From Pedobacter africanus (GTDB lineage: Bacteria > Bacteroidota > Bacteroidia > Sphingobacteriales > Sphingobacteriaceae), in the NCBI RefSeq assembly GCF_900176535.1, contig NZ_FWXT01000003.1, forward strand, positions 1-64,000: a stretch of 64,000 nt of DNA, in the 5' to 3' direction. Both the position numbers and the translations under genes were made by a program. Below are positions 60,301 to 64,000 of the stretch, piece by piece. A model generated the notes under the pieces. That model ran no database searches and had not been told where the DNA came from. It was given only the letters and a program-made list of their open reading frames with translations. Position 1 is the first letter of the stretch. Each line of letters begins with the position of its first letter.

Positions 60301-60792
60301 AGTACCCGGGGCTATGCTGAAGTTGTAGCTGCCATCGGTACTGCTTTGCACGGCCTGGCCACCCTGGAGCAGTTTAATGCTGGCTCCCGGAAGGGCTTCA
60401 CCACGATTGTCCAATACCTTGCCTGTGATGCGACCGGGCTGCTGCCGCGCAGTATTAGGTACTGCGGCCCTTTCTGCTTTGGTAACGACCACGAGCATAT
60501 TCTTTACGGTATAGCTGTAGGGCTGATTGGCAAAACAGGCATTGAGTACCTGTTCTACAGTAGCATTTTTTAGCTGGATGCTTACCGGCCTTGCATCGTT
60601 AAAAAGCTCGGTATCATAAAAGAAATCATATTTGCTTTGCTTTCTGATTTCTTCAAGTATGGAGTGGATGCTGCTGTTCTGCCTGTTCAGGTTGATGCGC
60701 TGAGCATAGCTGGCTGCATTGACCTGTATCAGCACACAGGTTATTAATATCATGGTGATTTTCATAACACGCATGCATTGATAAAAATTCAT
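57349..60792 (-). CDS. TonB-dependent outer-membrane receptor with STN domain (locus 2), no SusD partner
   Basis: The 1147-residue receptor has a signal peptide (MNFYQCMRVMKITMILITCV to AASYAQ), an STN signalling domain (about 45-115; ILEEIRKQSKYDFFYDTEL), a carboxypeptidase-like domain (about 125-205; ITGKVLDNRGEALPGASIKL), a plug (VVVTASFKKESINALYTRQK, then LPDKNIGETLKRISGVST) and a long barrel ending SFSLSVSYAF. The plug lacks the SusC signature and no susD follows, so it belongs to the TonB receptors with an iron- or oligomer-type plug rather than the SusC clade. The start at 60792 gives a proper signal peptide; the frame is open 30 codons further up. Confidence 0.93.
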   Translation of the reverse strand: MNFYQCMRVMKITMILITCVLIQVNAASYAQRINLNRQNSSIHSILEEIRKQSKYDFFYDTELFNDARPVSIQLKNATVEQVLNACFANQPYSYTVKNMLVVVTKAERAAVPNTARQQPGRITGKVLDNRGEALPGASIKLLQGGQAVQSSTDGSYNFSIAPGTYTLEASYVSFQSKRITDVVVKAGEVTRLDMVLTAITSTLDQVVVTASFKKESINALYTRQKNEAGISNGISAEQIAALPDKNIGETLKRISGVSTNDNRRVVVRGIAERYNLAMMDGATLPSTDVQVRDFEFDIVPVNLIDNVIVSKTSTPDLSFGFGGGLIQINTLAIPDKNFNTFSFGGKYIKGSTGKDFLGYGRGKNDYLGFDDGVRDHFPKDIMVFTSQNYIPTNPGAIPPKGVTPITPAMIAEQNKRIGGLERAGTRIYTALPGQNYQFSLGRSYDLKNSRIGFVGSLSYRNEQANEDISQFGRGNWEKLGNKIIKVETGGEVDPTFANQYNFNTSWGALLNLGWSSKNHKITSRNFYSRVFSNQFSRIVGWGNEIGRGDLPEIREYDRPKFIDMLQNRINGEHTFGAFRFDWNVSRNKLVNLEKDAIEAWLGPTKTMNGIIYNVMPSGVTNPGGGTFNRAQYKYDEVNKAAEGALNYNFYIAGLKQVAKTGYQYMQREGTYDWTLLPIGSVQPGGIYPYVPVQDWGKYLEFKDPQKDLFYYPAGFSYNGYQGKNTNQAVYAMLDNRFTKWLRLVWGARAEYYKYEWIKNGVNDLATRNLIEQGEKQQFVDPGTGKIVSAFADPEHEEKTWRYLPSASMTITPLKDLNLRAAYAQSVVRPALIENSRMIRYDPGIAAYRSNQGVLSTLIDHYDFRVEWYPKPGEVISFGYFYKYFDKPVEIYRNQPDNTGRVYVVTQNSEWAKVSGWEFDLRKSFGFVKPEWKFLDDIYLSGNLTLQNSDVQASTVVGKSMTDDKYGRRFEYRTRQMIREKRPLYGQVPVLYNMALQYDGPRFGANIAFNHMGYKTFATGLLPSIVEYERPRNQLDAQLSYNFLRDKKLKAKLNMSNLMNNPYRFYINSDETYKLLDKWKGMNMSAITATGVSDWADIYEWKYGFSQKYEEGYYETSADGKTKTRVGDKDTFFRKVGSSFSLSVSYAF

Positions 60793-60799
60793 ATTTTTG

Positions 60800-60896
60800 T
60801 TAATGTTAAAATGAGTTGATGATGTTGTAGCTTCAATATTTTCGATAAGCTTTAACAATACCGCCAGAGGTGTTCCCAGCACCTTTGGCTTTTTTT
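60800..60896 (+). ncRNA. Candidate antisense small RNA in the FecR-receptor gap (locus 2)
   Basis: On the plus strand, opposite to the receptor and FecR genes, a 10-bp stem GCCAGAGGTG/CACCTTTGGC (60863-60872 with 60880-60889, one G-U pair) and 7-nt loop is followed by seven T (60890-60896). TATTTTTG at 60792-60799 fits a -7 box and would give a transcript of about 90 nt starting near the receptor start codon. No -33 TTTG is seen. The terminator is clear; the start is a guess. The arrangement mirrors locus 1. Confidence 0.5.
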
Positions 60897-60918
60897 GCTT
60901 ACCGTTCGTATGGTGGTA

Positions 60919-62133
60919 TTAGTCGGTCACGATCAGCCTCCTTCCTTTTAATGTTGCTGTTGCTTTTTTTGTGGATTGTATCATTTCTATAATGGTAGAA
61001 AGCGGCTGTAAGCGCGACACCATGCCGTTAAAGCGCATGTTGCCCAGCTGATGCGGATATTCCACTTCTATATCATACCAGCGCGAAACCTGACGTAATA
61101 CGCTTTCAAGGGTTTCGCCCCTGAAAATGAAATCACCATTTTTCCAGGCCAGCTGCTGCTCAATGTCGGCATCCCTTACCCGGATGGCCCCATCTAACAC
61201 TGCTTGTTGCCCCGGTTTCAATAATGCAGACTGGCCATTTCTGGCATGTACCCGTACACTGCCTTCTACAAGGGTAGTTTTTACAGCAGTTTCATCGGGA
61301 TATGCATTTACGTTGAAGTGCGTACCTAAAACCTGTATTTCCTGTTTGTCCGTTTCTACAAAAAATGGAACCCGCTCTGGCCTGCGGTCCCGTCCTCCCC
61401 GCAAGGAGCTATACAGCTTCGCAACCTCGAAATAAACTTCTCCGGTCATTTTTACACGGCGTTCTTTTGCATCAAAATGCAAAGGATAGCTCAAAGAAGA
61501 GGCGGCATTCAGCCAGGCCCTGGTCCCGTCGGGCAGACAAACCTGGTATTGTCCGCCCTTTGGTGTAGTAATGGTATTTGTTGTTGTACCTTGCAGCACT
61601 TTGTCCCCGGCCATGCGATACAGGATATTGCCATCCCTTGTTTTTTCTATCTGTATCCCATCCTGCCTGGCAAGCGTTCCGCTTGTTGCATCTTCCAGAG
61701 AGATGACCGAACCGTCGGCCAGGGTTAAGGTAGCTTTATGTCCGCCCGGAAGGATGTCTGTTTGTTGTGCCAGCTGCCTGTTGTTTGCCGCTTCGGGACT
61801 CCTTAACAGCCAGGTGATGCCTGCCAGTAATACAAAACCGGTAAATATGGCCGCGTAGCGCAACCAAGGTAGGCGGCGCATTAACTGCACAGCAACCGCG
61901 CTATCAGCGATCCTTTCATTGATCTGTTGCTGCCAGCTTTCCATTTTTTCGGCAGCCACATGGTCAGGCAATGCTGTTTGCTGCGCTGCACGGGCATCCT
62001 GTTCCTCCATCAGCTGATGAAGTTGAGCAACCATTTCAGGATCTTCCAGCAGCTGGTTTACCTGCTGGGCTTCCGCATGGCTGCACTGATGGTCCAGGAA
62101 CCTGGTCAGTAATTTTCGGGTTTGCTCTTCCAT
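60919..62133 (-). CDS. FecR-type anti-sigma factor of locus 2
   Basis: The 404-residue protein has an N-terminal cytoplasmic domain of about 90 residues, a membrane helix (RYAAIFTGFVLLAGITWLL near 92-110), a periplasmic FecR domain (TPKGGQYQVCLPDGTRAWLN, GEVYFEVAKL) with a short basic insertion (SSLRGGRDRRPERVPF), and a C-terminal DUF4974 ending TLKGRRLIVTD. It controls the sigma factor encoded just upstream. The stop is 127 bp before the receptor start. Confidence 0.93.
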   Translation of the reverse strand: MEEQTRKLLTRFLDHQCSHAEAQQVNQLLEDPEMVAQLHQLMEEQDARAAQQTALPDHVAAEKMESWQQQINERIADSAVAVQLMRRLPWLRYAAIFTGFVLLAGITWLLRSPEAANNRQLAQQTDILPGGHKATLTLADGSVISLEDATSGTLARQDGIQIEKTRDGNILYRMAGDKVLQGTTTNTITTPKGGQYQVCLPDGTRAWLNAASSLSYPLHFDAKERRVKMTGEVYFEVAKLYSSLRGGRDRRPERVPFFVETDKQEIQVLGTHFNVNAYPDETAVKTTLVEGSVRVHARNGQSALLKPGQQAVLDGAIRVRDADIEQQLAWKNGDFIFRGETLESVLRQVSRWYDIEVEYPHQLGNMRFNGMVSRLQPLSTIIEMIQSTKKATATLKGRRLIVTD

Positions 62134-62215
62134 AGCTTTTTAAATCTCCTTCTTATCCTACTACTCGTAAAAAGGAGGGGCGCACCACCTACGGAAAATG
62201 AAAAAAATATTTATG

Positions 62216-62776
62216 CTATACGGCCAGGTACTTTTTGGTGCGGTTGCGAAAGGTCTCCAGGGCAGATGACATGTAGTTTTCTACGGTGTTTACCGATAGG
62301 TTCATTTCCCTGGCGATCTCCGGGTAGGTAAGCCGTTCCTCCCGGCTCAGCTGGAATACACGACGGCGCTGAGGGGAAAGGGCCTGCAGCACATCCTGAT
62401 ATAGTCCGTCTGCATCAGCTGTCATGAGTTGATGATCGGCCAGTTTGCGGTCGGCAAGGGTTTCTGTTAGTGTAGTTTGCTCAATAGTTGTTACAGATGT
62501 AACCATTTTACGGCGCTGATCTACAATCTTGTTGCGCATACAGCGGTAAAGGTAAGCAGCTATATCGCCCTCAATTTTCCTGGTATGTCTTTTTTCCCAG
62601 ATGTCGAAAAGCAGATCCAGCATCAGTTCTTCGGCAATATTTTCGTTGAGGATATAACGCAGGGCCTGTTTGTATAATCGGGCAGAATGCCGGCCGAAAA
62701 ACTCATTGTAGGCCTTAACATCGTTGTGCTGACAACGTTCCAGTAAGGCATGATCGGTTGTATGCGTGTAATCCAC
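62216..62776 (-). CDS. ECF sigma factor of locus 2
   Basis: The 186-residue sigma-70-like factor has region 2 (FFGRHSARLYKQALRYIL, ELMLDLLFDIWEKRHTRKI, YLYRCMRNKIVDQRRK) and region 4 (LSPQRRRVFQLSREERLTYP, MNLSVNTVENYMSSALETFR). Its gene is divergent from the locus-3 sigma gene, sharing a 131-bp A/T-rich region. The FecR gene starts 82 bp downstream. A block at 62183-62212 in that gap resembles one in the locus-1 sigma-FecR gap. Confidence 0.92.
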   Translation of the reverse strand: MDYTHTTDHALLERCQHNDVKAYNEFFGRHSARLYKQALRYILNENIAEELMLDLLFDIWEKRHTRKIEGDIAAYLYRCMRNKIVDQRRKMVTSVTTIEQTTLTETLADRKLADHQLMTADADGLYQDVLQALSPQRRRVFQLSREERLTYPEIAREMNLSVNTVENYMSSALETFRNRTKKYLAV

Positions 62777-62907
62777 TTCAGAAAAAATTTACCGGAGCAA
62801 AACTGTTAAAATGGCGTTTGCTTAATGTGAGTTGTATATTAATTTTTTATTAATAATTCTTAATATTGGCACTGGTATCCCTATATTAAGGGCTGAGGCA
62901 GATCACC

Positions 62908-63498
62908 ATGGTAATTAAACCCCTTCATGAAGAAGCTGAACTACTGGCTAAAATAGCGGAGGGCGACCAGCTTGCCTTTAAAGTGATCTACGACCAATAC
63001 CACAGGCAGGTGTATAACTTTGCCTTCAAATGGATACAGGAAAAAGAATCTGCACAGGAAATTGTGCAGGAAACTATGCTGTACCTTTGGCAATTGGGCC
63101 ATAAGCTTAAGGACATCCACAATCTGGAGGCCTATCTGAAAACCATCGCCAAGCGTAAAGCCATTGATGTTTTTCGTACAAAAGTATTGCAGGAAAAATC
63201 TGTAAGAGTACTTGCAACGGCTTACATCGACGGTCATAATGACACCGAAGAAGGCATTCTGATGCGGGAAGCCAGGAACATTCTGGCCGAGGGGATTAGC
63301 CAGCTTCCGGCCCAGCAGCAGCAGGTATACAGGCTTTGCCAGCAACAAGGTCTTAAATACGAAGAGGCCGCCCGGCAATTGGGTATTTCTCATGGAACGG
63401 TACAAACACACATGAAGCTGGCTTTAAAATTTCTGCGTACCCATGTGCTGAAAAACACAGATGTAGCCGCTCTATTGGTGATTTTGAAATTATTTTAA
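62908..63498 (+). CDS. ECF sigma factor of locus 3
   Basis: The 196-residue sigma-70-like factor has region 2 (YDQYHRQVYNFAFKWIQEKE, SAQEIVQETMLYLWQLGHKL, YLKTIAKRKAIDVFRTK) and region 4 (QLPAQQQQVYRLCQQQGLKY, LGISHGTVQTHMKLALKFLR). It is only moderately like the locus-2 factor in the regions I can compare, so the divergent pair is not a recent duplication. A FecR gene follows 77 bp downstream and runs off the window. Confidence 0.92.
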   Translation: MVIKPLHEEAELLAKIAEGDQLAFKVIYDQYHRQVYNFAFKWIQEKESAQEIVQETMLYLWQLGHKLKDIHNLEAYLKTIAKRKAIDVFRTKVLQEKSVRVLATAYIDGHNDTEEGILMREARNILAEGISQLPAQQQQVYRLCQQQGLKYEEAARQLGISHGTVQTHMKLALKFLRTHVLKNTDVAALLVILKLF

Positions 63499-63575
63499 TT
63501 TTTTTTGAATTTCATTACCTCGATTTTTTTTGTCGCCCGACTTCAATTTAAATGGGCAGTATGCCCCGGCTAAAC

Positions 63576-64000
63576 ATGAACAAAGAAAGATTAAGTTATT
63601 TGCGTTTGCAGTACCTGTCTGGCAATATCACCTCCGCAGACCTGACTGAATTGAAAAGCCTGGTAAATAACCCTGACCTTGATGCTGGGTTTTCAGACCT
63701 CGCAGAGGAAATCTGGATGGCACCAGATTCGGATATCCAGCCTATGAGTGCAGATGAGGCAAATGACATATACCTGCAGGTAACTGCCGCTGCCCAGCAA
63801 AAAAGACCGGTTAAGCTTTGGAGGCGCCTGGCAGTTGCGGCTTCTGTTATTTTAATTGCGGGCTGTGGACTTTACTTTCTGCTAAACAAACCAAATGCAG
63901 GTCTCAAAGATACTCCGGTATATGCCGCTGATGCTTTACCAGGAAAGGTTGGTGCAACCCTTACACTTGCCAATGGAAAACAAATAGCATTGGGTGATGC
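63576..64000 (+). CDS. FecR-type anti-sigma factor of locus 3 (cut by window end)
   Basis: The frame is open from the ATG at 63576 to the last base (141 codons visible). The visible part has the N-terminal cytoplasmic domain starting MNKERLSYLRLQYLSGNITS, a membrane helix (LAVAASVILIAGCGLYFLL near residues 92-110) and the beginning of the FecR domain (KVGATLTLANGKQIALGDA). In-frame ATGs at 63552 and 63561 would add 5-8 residues. A TonB receptor gene is expected beyond the window. Confidence 0.88.
   Translation, partial: MNKERLSYLRLQYLSGNITSADLTELKSLVNNPDLDAGFSDLAEEIWMAPDSDIQPMSADEANDIYLQVTAAAQQKRPVKLWRRLAVAASVILIAGCGLYFLLNKPNAGLKDTPVYAADALPGKVGATLTLANGKQIALGD

Noticed and set aside
1..64000. 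Search for CRISPR arrays, insertion sequences, tRNA or rRNA genes
   Set aside because: No regularly spaced repeats, no transposase-like product, no terminal inverted repeats and no cloverleaf or CCA-ending segments were found in the intergenic regions read.

Overview
The window looks like chromosomal DNA of a Bacteroidota species, most likely a Pedobacter-like member of the Sphingobacteriaceae. The evidence is several SusC/SusD-type TonB receptors with FecR anti-sigma factors and ECF sigma factors, PorP/SprF and type IX secretion (T9SS) C-terminal domains, a beta-propeller two-component sensor kinase, TTTG-N19-TAnnTTTG promoters (trxB, the symporter gene), and few Shine-Dalgarno sequences. 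I see no rRNA, tRNA, CRISPR array, insertion sequence or prophage.

Positions 1-29.5 kb are mostly housekeeping. They hold the end of a DsbD-like gene, fabF, an acyl-CoA carboxylase beta subunit, trxB, a GH20 hexosaminidase with a lipoprotein gene, and a NarL-type regulator with its very large sensor kinase. Next come a VOC protein with an AraC regulator, an ECF sigma factor with a four-helix membrane partner, a dicarboxylate symporter, rplU-rpmA, an XRE regulator, a polyprenyl synthase, rnr, an MscS channel, a double ABC ATPase, a conserved unknown, yajQ, a histone H1-like gene and ppk1-ppx.

From 29.46 to 34.79 kb (minus strand) seven tightly packed genes encode a flavoprotein, a methyltransferase, a type III polyketide synthase, a FabZ-like dehydratase, a ketosynthase, an acyl carrier protein and a phosphopantetheinyl transferase. 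This is a complete small pathway that I infer makes a methylated, oxidised phenolic or pyrone lipid from a starter built by its own fatty-acid module. Upstream on the same strand (34.85-39.22 kb) lies a four-gene surface module: two Ig-like secreted proteins with similar C-terminal tails, a T9SS type-B substrate, and PorP/SprF.

From 39.6 to 44 kb there is a methyltransferase gene, then stress genes: a YciE/DUF892 ferritin-like gene divergent from a large-subunit catalase, and an ankyrin gene. From 44 to 64 kb there are three cell-surface-signalling loci. Locus 1 (+) is sigma, FecR, SusC, SusD, DUF4843 lipoprotein, PKD-like lipoprotein, TlpA-like redoxin and an FG-GAP protein. Locus 2 (-) is sigma, FecR, a TonB receptor without SusD, and two paralogous lipoproteins. 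Locus 3 (+) is sigma plus a FecR cut by the window edge.

The less expected signals are non-coding. (1) Two identical 16-bp near-palindromes between the sensor kinase and VOC genes each lie exactly 22 bp upstream of a candidate -7 box, one per divergent promoter. (2) In both complete sigma/FecR/TonB-receptor loci, the FecR-receptor gap has an intrinsic terminator on the antisense strand, pointing to small antisense RNAs over the receptor 5' end. (3) Repeated motifs flank the Ig/T9SS operon promoter and the catalase/DUF892 intergenic region.
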